DNA from: Cercis canadensis
Taxonomy: Eukaryota; Streptophyta; Magnoliopsida; Fabales; Fabaceae
NCBI GenBank assembly: GCA_003255065.1
Contig: QAOA01002417.1
Coordinates: forward strand, 2,365,846 to 2,429,845
DNA: 64,000 nt
Direction of reading: 5' to 3'
Notes under the pieces: model-generated
The model's input: only the letters and a program-made list of their open reading frames with translations
The model's database searches: none
Told to the model about the DNA's origin: nothing
Position numbers and translations under genes: made by a program
Shown: piece after piece, positions 1-9,483 of the stretch
Layout of the letters: each line of letters starts with the position of its first letter
How positions within the stretch are numbered: the first letter of the stretch is position 1

Positions 1-236
1 AAGTGCGGAGTGACACTTCTCGCTTGATTTCTACCTGGCTTGCTGGCAACGCGGGATATCTTTTAGAAATGTTTTAAAAGAGTAAGGAAACTGAACATGA
101 ACTTGACTATTTGCCCTTCTGTTGCGTTGGAATTTACGCATCGTGCACCTTGCGGATGCATTGGCCCTTTCTCGGAGTTGCTTTTCGGTGGGGAAACGTC
201 GATTTTTAAACCGACTTAATCAGTAAACAAACGCCT

Positions 237-275
237 CACGTGAGACTTGAGCCGCTTTAGATTTCATTTCACGTG
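237..275. promoter_or_regulatory. Pair of G-boxes (CACGTG)
   Basis: CACGTG occurs at 237-242 and again at 270-275, 33 bases apart, in a GC-richer patch. G-boxes bind bZIP and bHLH factors (light, ABA and jasmonate responses). The patch may be the promoter of a gene reading leftward out of the window. No TATA box or transcript start can be assigned. Confidence 0.4.
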
Positions 276-1209
276 GTTTTCGCGTGCCGTAATCTGATGT
301 GGAGAATTTTGGTTGGGCTATCTGGTAGAACATGCGTAGAGGCTACAGCATTAGATGAGAGGTCGCCTACGAAGGTTTTTTTTTTTTTTTACTTAGATAC
401 GCAACAAAAACCCAAAAAATTTGTGGGCAACCGAGTTTCAATGACGTAATTATGGAACTTACATTGACATGACAAAATATGCTTAGCGATGACAATTATC
501 ATTAAAATTCATTTATTTATCAACCTAAAACAAAAATTATTTATAAAATTTTATGCATTTATCAAAATGATAGGAAATAAAATCCATAATAATCTTATGG
601 CACTAATTATTTTTTTTATTTTAAAATTTATCAATGATAATCAAATAATTGGAATAAGATATTTATTATAAATAAGAAATGAACCATTACATGTCCCATT
701 TAAACATAAACAATACAGACAATTTATTTTTGGGTAATTGATTTTTGGGATAGGTTGGTTATAGAAACCAAATTATTTTACTAACCACTAAGATCAATGT
801 TTTTATCAATAAAGTGTTAGTATGTTTATTTAAGTAATCAATATATGAAACTATCTCCTACCGATAAAAAAAATTTAAAATTCTCTTTCTTTATGTGTTG
901 ATATAAAAAATTGTATAATATATGATACTCTTGTAATATTTAAATGACAAATAAATACCCTTCCATTGTACATGGGATTATACATGTTATAACTCTACTT
1001 TAAATCTATACAAATTAATAAAAATAATTAGATGACAATGACACTCTAATTAGGTTACAATTTATTAATCGTATTTAAATATAAATGGGTTGGAATGAGT
1101 AGATGTTGGGTAATTAATAATTGATAAGTAAAGGAAAAAAAAGAACAACAATAAAAATTATAACTAGGTCAATGTATGGTTTTAAGGAGGAAAATTAAAT
1201 AACCGATAA

Positions 1210-1447
1210 CACTATAAAAAATAGTGAGGTTAGACAATAAGTACAAATTTCCTAAAGCTATAATAAGATTATAATTTGGGTAATCACTAAACTAACCCCA
1301 ACGGGTGATTCAATATGATTTCTTATAGCACTTAGAAAAATAGTATAATTAGACAATGTGGACAAGTTTTCAAAAATTTTAATAGAACTATAACTTGAAT
1401 AACCACTAAACCAACCTCAAAGGGTCATTCAATAAAATTTTCTATTA
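1210..1447. repeat. Degenerate tandem duplication, two units of about 119 bp
   Basis: Unit 1 (about 1210-1328) and unit 2 (about 1329-1447) share the same ordered landmarks: an AAAAATAGT stretch, TAGACAAT (1231 and 1350), a run ending in AACTATAA-like sequence, ACTAAACCAACC-like sequence, and a G(A)GGGT-ATTCAATA stretch. The offset is constant at about 119 bases. The units have diverged by many substitutions, so the duplication is old. Confidence 0.6.
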
Positions 1448-3274
1448 TGGGTCACCCACCGTGGGCCGTGATAGATAAAAAAAAAATCATCAATAAGAAT
1501 AAGCTAAAATAAAATATTAAAAAATACATCAATGAAGCATAGCCTTCATTTTGAAAATAGACATCATAAAAAAATATATATATAAAGGAGCTAGATTTGT
1601 TGAAGTAATGGGAGATAAGGAGCTAGATTTTAATTAGGGACTTTAAATATTTATACTTGAAGTCTCTAATGCGGTTAAATAACCAATTTAATGATATAAT
1701 ATCACTTAATTATTGGTTTTTTTGGCTGCAAGCTCTAAATTCTTTCTTGCAATTAAGACAAGGGGAAAAAAAACATTTGCAGTGCTTTAATTTGTACTTT
1801 TGTCATATATATAGTACAATAAATCAAATGTTTATTTTCTGATTTTGAATGACAATAAACATATAAAGAATTCATAAATTTTACACGATAAACACACTCT
1901 GCACTCAATGCATGACCTCCTACTCTACAGGCACTACAAGTCCACAAAAGAGATCGCTTAAAATACTTCATTTAAAGAATAACATTAAATGTTATTCATA
2001 CATCTGGTATATTGGATCCAAATAAATTAAGATATTATTTTACTGACTAACTTAGTAAAACATACATTAGTTAGCTTTGTGGTTATTCAGCATTATCATG
2101 TTGGAAATGCATATCTATATATAATATTCCAAGGAAGATCAACGAAAAGGAGATAGCTATAAAATAACTCATGCTCTGTTATTTAGGCTAGATGTAAAGA
2201 TAGAGCATGCTTAATGTAATGAATTGTCAGTCTATTATATAATTTCATTTATCTTTCCATGTAAGATGTAACTTGAATTGATCTAGTTCATCTAGTTTTC
2301 TTATTGGACAGATAGTTTCTCTTCTATTCACTGCTTGCGCCAACTTTGATATGTAATTGCCTCTAAATTGCTTTTGTAACGGGTCATTGTTAATTAAGCA
2401 AAACAAATGGGATAAAAATAGTCAAAATATCATATTAAAAAAATCAAAATAAGAGAAGTATAAGTATTTGCAATTCCTATATTAATGCCCTTTAGGAATA
2501 AGAATATTCTTTATTATCTATTCACATGTAATTGAAGAACAATTGGTCCAAGTCTCTTTATAAGTAACTTAATAATATTTGATTTAAGTGTTCTCATATA
2601 AGATTGAGGTTATAGATTAAATTCCTATTTTTATTTAATTATATCAATTAAAACATTTGATTTTGTTTATCTATAAAAAATAAGTAATATGCTTTATTTG
2701 TCTTGATTATAAAGAAAACTTTTCAAAAAAATATGAATAAAAAAATTATTCAAAATATTTTTTTATCAAAACAAATAAAATAATAATAAAAAAAGTGTAA
2801 AACATTTTTTTAATTAAAAATTCTATAGTATCACATGAATATACTATACCACATTGACATGACAAGTATTTACTATCAAGATGTAATTTTTTATATTTCA
2901 CTAGATATAAAATATAATATATTTTATTTCTCAAACAAACTTTAAAATCATTGATTTGAGATTGTTAACTACATATATTATTCACACATTGACTATTTTT
3001 ATGTGATATGACATACTATATCTATATCAAAAGTATCTAAAAAAATCTCATTTCTTACTATCTATTCATCCAATCATATTTAAATGTAATTTTTTTTGGT
3101 GGTTGTTTAAATTTTAAAAAAGCATACTAGTGAAAAAATCAGTTTATATGTATTTTTCTAAGAGGTCAAATACTAAAGTCAATTTTTTTTTTTCAAAAAT
3201 GAGAATTTCAAGATCTGTTTGATTTCAATTTTTAAAAATTGTCTTTTATTTTTTTAAAAAATAAAATAAAAAAA

Positions 3275-3420
3275 CTTGTTTGATATGATTATTTTTTGTT
3301 TACATGTTTTAAATTTTTTTTTCGAAATATTATTTTAAAAACAAAAAAATAAAAATAAGAGAAAGTAGTTTTCAAAAACAATTTTAAAAACAAAAAAACA
3401 AAATCATAATCAAACACACC
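3275..3420. mobile_element. MITE-like inverted repeat
   Basis: The left arm starts near 3275 (TTGTTTGATATGATTATTTT) and the right arm ends at 3420 (AAAATCATAATCAAACACAC). The outer 30 or so bases of one arm are an imperfect reverse complement of the other, around an AT-rich core. This architecture is typical of small non-autonomous DNA transposons. Target-site duplications are not clear because the flanks are AT-rich. It ends about 190 bases before the RH5 start codon and so lies in that gene's promoter. Confidence 0.5.
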
Positions 3421-3515
3421 ATCAATTTTTACACAGTGTTGTGTTGTGTTTTTTTTTTTTTTTTAAAAGGACACGACAGCCTCTAACTATAGCAGAACGA
3501 AAAAGTCAAAAGTCA

Positions 3516-3524
3516 AAACCCTAA
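3516..3524 (+). promoter_or_regulatory. telo-box upstream of RH5
   Basis: AAACCCTAA lies about 90 bases upstream of the RH5 start codon. Telo-boxes are enriched near the transcription start of plant genes for translation and ribosome biogenesis, which fits a nucleolar-type RNA helicase. The motif is seen directly; the regulatory role is inferred from that known association. Confidence 0.55.
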
Positions 3525-3612
3525 AGTACAAAACCCCTCCTTCCGCCTCAGGCTTTTCTGGCACTGGTTCGCGCTGCTTTGCGGTTAGTTCAGCACACCT
3601 CCAGCTTCAACC

Positions 3613-6600
3613 ATGGCTAAGAAACACGAGACCGCCATCGTCAGCGAACCAGTAGCCGAACAAGTCCCCAACGGAAGCAAAGCTGAGAAGAAGAAAAAGA
3701 AAAAGAAAGACAAGCAAAACGAAACTAGTCCCAAAAGGAAGCTCGAGGAAGTTGAGATTCACGATGACACAGAATCGAACAAGAAGAAGAGCAAGAAGCA
3801 CAAAAGATCGAAAGAGAACGCGGAGGAAAACGGAACCGTCGAAGGAAATGACGGCAACAATGCTAAAGATGATGAATCGATGAGAGATGGGTCTGTGGTG
3901 GTTACGGGGAAGAATGTCAAAGACGCAAAATATGAGCCATTGAAAACATTTTCTGCTTCAGGGCTTCCAGAAAATGTCTTGGAGTGCTGCAAGAATTTTG
4001 AAAGGCCATCCCCTATTCAGTCCCGAGCATGGCCTTTCTTATTGGATGGTCGTGATTTAATTGGAATTGCTGCAACTGGGTCAGGTATTGGCTTTTTGGG
4101 TTAGGATTTTGGTGCGTTACTTGTGACTTTAATTTGTTCTGATTATGATTTATGCAATTAGGCAAGACATTGGCTTTTGGTATACCGGCTATTGTGCATG
4201 TTCAGAGCAAGCGCAAGGGTAAAGCGTCAAAAGGACGGAATCCTCTTTGCCTTGTACTCTCTCCCACCAGGGAGCTAGCTCAACAAGTATGTATCATCAG
4301 TTAATCACTGCCACTGGATATTTTTGGATCCTGCTTAATAGTTTTATGAACAACTTGCATATGTCCCCTACAGATTGAAATTGACATCCTAGATGACATC
4401 TATGATTTTATTTTTAGAGACAGCAATTATAATAGACTTGCATTCTAAATAATTATTGTGTCATATTGCTGTTAGATTAGTTTACAATGGGCTTGCAATC
4501 CTTCTGAAGGTTAAAGCTGCTATGTTGGTTTTTAGAGACTGTTTTTCTTCCCCTACCCCCTTCTAGAAACTTTCTTCTTCTATTTTTTTCCCCATAAAAA
4601 TAACTTATTGATTCATTGAATGGACAAGATGTAGCTGACTGTTGTCTTTAAATGTGTGACAGATTTCGGATGTTATGTGTGATGCTGGGAGCTCTTGTGG
4701 GGTGGAGTCAATTTGTTTGTATGGTGGAACCTCCAAAGGGCCACAAATATCTTCGTTAAAATCTGGCATTGTAAGTTATCAGGTTTTCATCCTCTTTCTT
4801 TGGGTGATTTGTATCTCGATGCTACTTGTAGTCACCTGCTATATGGTGATAAGTAATTTGTACATTTTTGTGTTCAAAGAGCACTTGGTGGAGCTGACTA
4901 GGATGAGCTAATTGATACACAACCTTCAATATATGTATTCTTCAAGCCTTTTAAAGCACATAGAAGTCTATTTATTTTCTCAAGACTTGCGCTGTAGCTT
5001 CTTAACATGCAGCCAGCCGTTTACATTTTTAACATAATGCAGAACATTTCATGCTGTATGTTTGTATTTATTGACATGTATGCCTTATGGGCTGATAGTA
5101 ATAATTTTAATAACTTCTTTGTGTTAGTTATCTGTGCATTCTCTCTATATATTGTAAATTACCTGTTTTGTCTGATTGAAAATGCAGATATAAGTTTGAC
5201 TTGTGTAAGCTTATTGTTATAATTGGCTCCCAGGAAGCTTCCTCCCTCTTATTGGTTCTTTTTTGTTTTTTAAATAATTCTTTTAATAATGCTTCTTACA
5301 TTCAGGACATTGTAATTGGAACTCCAGGTCGTATAAAGGATCTGATAGAAATGGGTGTTTGTAGCCTCAAAGAAGTATCGTTTGTGGTAAGTAGTAAATC
5401 CTTTGGAAGAATGCTGTCCTCATTGAATTCTAATTGCCCCACGCTTCCTTTTTCATTTTTTTTTTCGCGGGGGGGGGGGGGTGTTGAGGATTCTTTTGGT
5501 CTTCTCTTTTGAATTTGAAGAATTGGAGTATTGATTATAATCAACTTATTATCTTTGAAACTATTATCATTTATTTTTTACAGGTCCTTGATGAAGCGGA
5601 TCGAATGCTTGACATGGGATTTGAACTAGCTGTTCGCTCTATACTGGGCCAGACATGCTCTGGTATATGAGATATTTTATCAACCATCGCATCTTTTGTT
5701 ATCCATCAGTTTCTTCCTTTCTTTTTTTGGGTGTCTGGTAAAGACTATTTTGTCAACCATTGCATCGTTTATTATCCATCAAGTTCTTCCTTTTCTTTTT
5801 TGAGTTTCTGATAAAGAAGATTTTCTTACTGAGAAGGAAGGAGTAAATAGACAGGATATGATATCCTTCTTCTTCTTCTTCAAAAAAAAAACATGTAAAA
5901 AGCATAGAAAGGGATCATCTGTATACCAAACAGAGGCCCAGTTAACTATTCTTTCTCTTTTAACCTTTTCTTCTATTGTATCTTTCACTCCTTTTTTCTT
6001 TTTATGGCCTTTTTCATTCTTCTTGTTTCTCTTGTTTATATTCTCTATTTCCTTCTTGCTTGTGTTTTTTTTTATTTTGGTAGTCCCAAATAGGTATAGT
6101 AATCATTTATGATGTTATCTGATCATCTGTTTCCTCTATCAGTTTTGATGTTTACCTTGAATCTTTTCTGGTGGAATTGTTCTGAAACCTTCAGTTCTAA
6201 TTCTCCAATCAGTTTGCATGAATTTGTTTTCCTCCTGCAATTTTTTCCAAGCTAATTTTCATTTCACTGAGGAAAACATTATAATCTTGTGCAGTTCGTC
6301 AAATGGTTATGTTCAGTGCTACATGGCCTCTACCAGTTCATCAATTAGCTCAGGAGTTTATGGACCCTAACCCCGTGAAAGTCAGTATATTCATTTTCAA
6401 TGGCCTTTGGATGGTTGCTTTTATATAAACTGTTTGAGGAAGAAATAGTGAAACTTGTGACTTGTGACAGGTTGTTGTAGGTTCAGAGGATTTAGCTGCC
6501 AATCATGATGTAATGCAGATAGTTGAGGTGTAAATTTCTACAGTTCTATGTAACATTCGTATGTGCTTTTTGTATGCATGCTTTTGTTAATTATTAAGAA

Positions 6601-7888
6601 AGTACTTTTACATACATAGGTCTTAGAGGATCGTTCACGTGATAAGCGCCTGGCTGCTTTGCTAGAAAAGTATCATGAATCTCAAAGGTGTTTGATTCTT
6701 TAATTTACACAGTCTTTTGCTATTATTTCATATTTCATTATTAGAGATATCTTCCCAACTAGTTGACTCTGAACTGCACAATCCTTTTTCCTAATTTTTT
6801 TGGTATGAGGTGATGACTATAACAGGAATTCTTTGTACCTTTATCAGGAATCGAGTATTGGTTTTTGTCTTGTACAAATGGGAAGCTACACGAGTTGAAA
6901 ATATGCTTCGAGAAGGGTAAATGTCTATCATTGCTGATGCATATTTCTTTTTGATAAGCCAGGTAAGAAATTCTTGCTGGTTGTTTTGTAAAAGCTACTC
7001 ATGATATGTTGAATACCATTTACAGGGGCTGGAAGGTTGTCTCAATACATGGGGATAAAGCACAAAATGAACGTACAAAGGCACTGTCATTATTCAAGAA
7101 GGGAAGCTGTCCTTTGATGGTATATGTTTTATATCAGGACTCTTAATTTTTCCTGTTCATTGCCCCAAAATGGGGAAAAAACTGAATTTTCTTTGTTGCT
7201 ATGAGTATGAAATGGGAGTTATTTGACATCATAATGTAATGGGCAGATTGCTACCGATGTGGCTGCTCGCGGATTGGATATTCCAGATGTTGAAGTAGTG
7301 ATCAACTATAGTTTTCCACTTACTACAGAAGATTATGTTCATAGAATTGGGCGGACTGGACGAGCTGGTAAAAAAGGTGTTGCTCATACATTCTTCACAC
7401 AGCATAACAAGGTAATATTTGATTTTCTTATGGATATCTTGTATCTTCGAATTGGCCCCCCTTGCTACTATAGTGTTCTTGATGTGTCATTTCTTTCATT
7501 TTTGTTTCTGGTATTGATGACAATATTTCAGGGACTTTCTGGGGAGCTGGTGAATGTTTTAAAAGAAGCAGGACAAATTGTGCCTGATGCCCTTTTGAAA
7601 TTTGGCACGCATGTGAAGAAAAAGGTATATTTTCGCCTCCACTTTTGTCTATGCATGCTCTTGTGAGTCCAAGTTACTTTTCTGATTGTTTGCTAGCATA
7701 AAAGTCTCCTTTGTTTGGTTCTCCTTTGGACATGTGCAAGAGGTTCGATTATTGGCTTGATTGTAAATATTTCATTTTCTAATGTATTATAGGAGTCCAA
7801 GCTTTATGGGGCTCACTTCAAGGAAATTCCTGTTGATGCTCCAAAATCTCAAAAAATCACATTTGACAACTCTGACGATGAAAATTAA
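3613..7888 (+). CDS. RH5: DEAD-box ATP-dependent RNA helicase, RH5/STRS1 type
   Basis: ATP-dependent RNA helicase, probably nucleolar (ribosome biogenesis); the Arabidopsis relative STRS1 also damps stress responses. Thirteen coding exons: 3613-4084, 4162-4286, 4663-4770, 5306-5386, 5584-5662, 6295-6380, 6471-6527, 6620-6687, 6848-6916, 7026-7119, 7247-7411, 7532-7624, 7793-7888. All junctions are GT-AG and keep frame, giving 530 aa, close to the family length. Residues about 20-75 are a lysine-rich nucleolar-type tail. Then come the Q motif region, Walker A ATGSGKT (154-160), [16 protein letters not shown] (265-268), SAT (296-298), the [12 protein letters not shown] stretch and HRIGRTGR (445-452). 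No catalytic motif is missing. The start ATG is in good context (ACCATGGC) and precedes the conserved basic tail. The family is certain; the RH5 orthology rests on recall of the protein and on synteny. Confidence 0.93.
5672..5819. repeat. Tandem duplication of about 75 bp in RH5 intron 5
   Basis: Two adjacent units (about 5672-5746 and 5747-5819) both read TCAACCAT(C/T)GCATC, then TTATCCATCA, then a pyrimidine run, then TCTG(G/A)TAAAGA. They differ at several sites. The duplication lengthens the pyrimidine-rich intron only. Confidence 0.65.
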
Positions 7889-8093
7889 ATGTAAATGCAG
7901 GTGATTTGTGTTTACTCTGTTAGGGGAATAGGTCAATTCAGTTATGTATTCTTTCAAAAGACAAGAGGAAAGGATTATAATTATATTAGCTGAAGCATTT
8001 CAAGTTATATTTATGCACAAGGGTGGATGTATGAGATCGTAATGAATGTGATGTTGGGGATATGATGAACCAAACAGGCGTTTTAGGAATATC

Positions 8094-8427
8094 ATTCAAT
8101 ATTCTACTCTAGGCTTGGCTTGCGTTGCGTATGAGCTTGTCCCTTGTGCTCCTGTGCTCTCCTGTTAATTGCGTGAGGCTCTTAATGGAGTGAGAAGATT
8201 TTGTGGATTTTCTACCTTCCATATAAAGAAACCCAAAAGATGTGGATGAAATGGTGGTTGCCCCTCAATACAGAAATTGGAAAATTTTTTTTTTCTACTT
8301 CAAACGGTGTATAATCTAGAAGCCAATTTGGACAGGCAACGGACATTTTCAATGAAAATCAATTCAGAAAATGAAGTTACCACTTGCAAGTTGCCGAAAA
8401 ATTCTAGTTATTTTTCTGAGAACAATA
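8094..8427. repeat. Duplicated intergenic block, copy 1
   Basis: Runs from ATTCAATATTCTACTCTAGG to TTTTTCTGAGAACAATA. It aligns along its full length, with substitutions and small indels, to 8683-9008. Shared landmarks include TTTTGTGGATTTT, CATATAAAGAAACC(C)AAAAGATG, AAAGCCAATTT-like sequence and CTTGCAAGTTGCCGA / CTAGCAAGTTACCGA. The offset is about 589 bases. Confidence 0.75.
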
Positions 8428-8682
8428 TTTAGAGAAATTTTTTATTTAAATATTATTTTTTTTAGGCTTGTGATTATTGAAGTGGAGAAAACAAAAGTGT
8501 GTTGCCTTTACACTGGAGTATAGATTTTTATTCATATAAGAATATCAACCTTTTTCATTTCAATGAAGATCATAAATTTATTTATTTATTTATGGTAAGA
8601 GCTCTCTTAAAAAGTCTTACAAATAATTATGTATAACCAGACAAAACAATTTAGTGGCCTACAAAACATGGTGCTTGAGTCA

Positions 8683-9008
8683 ATTCAATATTCCACCCTA
8701 GTGGCCAGTATTGCCTTGCGCGTGAGCTTATCTTCGTTCTCATGTGCTCTCTAGTTTATCGCATGACTCGATCTTAATGATGACTGCAGACTTTTGTGGA
8801 TTTTTCATTACCTTACATATAAAGAAACCAAAAGATGTTTGGGGTAAGGAATGATCGCAGGCCCTTAATTCAGAAGTTGAAAATATTTTTTCAACTCTGA
8901 CCACACTATATCTAAAAGCCAATTTTGAATAAAAAAACGATTCAGGAAATGATGAAGTAATCACTAGCAAGTTACCGAGAAACTCCTGGTACTTTTCTGA
9001 GAACAATA
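8683..9008. repeat. Duplicated intergenic block, copy 2
   Basis: Second copy of the block at 8094-8427. The order of landmarks is the same. It ends about 475 bases upstream of the first NLR start codon, so copy 2 may form part of that gene's upstream region. Confidence 0.75.
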
Positions 9009-9014
9009 GTTTTT

Positions 9015-9129
9015 TGGCCATAGGGTATATTTTTGTTTTAAAAGTCAGCCGATGGGTATATTCAGGAATATTTTTGTTCTGTTTCTTGTTGGCTATAGGG
9101 TACATTTTTGTTTGTTAATCAGGAATATT
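9015..9129. repeat. Short direct duplication upstream of NLR 1
   Basis: The unit GGC(C/T)ATAGGGTA(T/C)ATTTTTGTT followed by TCAGGAATATT occurs at 9015-9072 and again at 9089-9129. The second copy is shorter by an internal deletion. Confidence 0.6.
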
Positions 9130-9333
9130 GACTTACTCTATTTCAGAAATGTTGTAGGCAACTTCGTGCCCACGCGGAAAACAAAAGATGCCGGTTGGGA
9201 CTTGGGAGTTCTTGAGCTCCAAGTTACTTACAACAAAGGGGGCGACCTGACCATTTCATTATTGGTCCTGAGCTGATAGGTAGCACATTCCTGCGAATAC
9301 TCTGACAAGAAACCTTCAAAAAATATTATATAA
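9128..9333 (+). promoter_or_regulatory. Putative NLR 1 promoter: W-box core and TATA box
   Basis: A W-box core (TTGACT, 9128-9133) is followed by a TATATAA box at 9327-9333. The start codon is at 9484, leaving a 5' UTR of roughly 120 bases. WRKY factors bind W-boxes during defence responses. The elements are seen; their use is inferred. Confidence 0.4.
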
Positions 9334-9483
9334 GCACATCAGTAAAGGTAAAAATCCAAACCCACTCAGAAATCTGATTACCAGCAAAGAAAGAAACCAA
9401 ACTAACTCTGATATCTGATCGTCGAGTACTTGTAAACATTGCTCTCAAAATTCTAAGTGCAGAGCCCACCAAGAAGTTAAAAA

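Larger units (their letters stand above)
1..3480. other. AT-rich intergenic region
   Basis: No convincing gene is seen. The first 400 bases are richer in GC than the rest and hold two G-box hexamers, so they may be the promoter of a gene lying to the left of the window. From about 400 to 3200 the sequence is strongly AT-rich with short homopolymers. It contains a degenerate tandem pair at 1210-1447 and a MITE-like inverted repeat at 3275-3420. The small open frames here are low-complexity and match nothing I know. Confidence 0.7.
7889..9483. other. Intergenic region between RH5 and NLR 1, built from duplicated blocks
   Basis: The first part is the RH5 3' UTR. The rest contains two related blocks of about 330 bp (8094-8427 and 8683-9008), a smaller local duplication (9015-9129) and the NLR 1 promoter. 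The 121-codon minus-strand frame inside block 2 (8740-9105) is not kept in block 1 and is treated as chance. Confidence 0.6.

Noticed and set aside
4675-4911. 78-codon frame in RH5 as a separate gene
   Set aside because: It is RH5 exon 3 read through into its intron.
8740-9105. 121-codon minus-strand frame in duplicated block 2
   Set aside because: The frame is not preserved in block 1 despite clear DNA similarity, so it is not under coding constraint.
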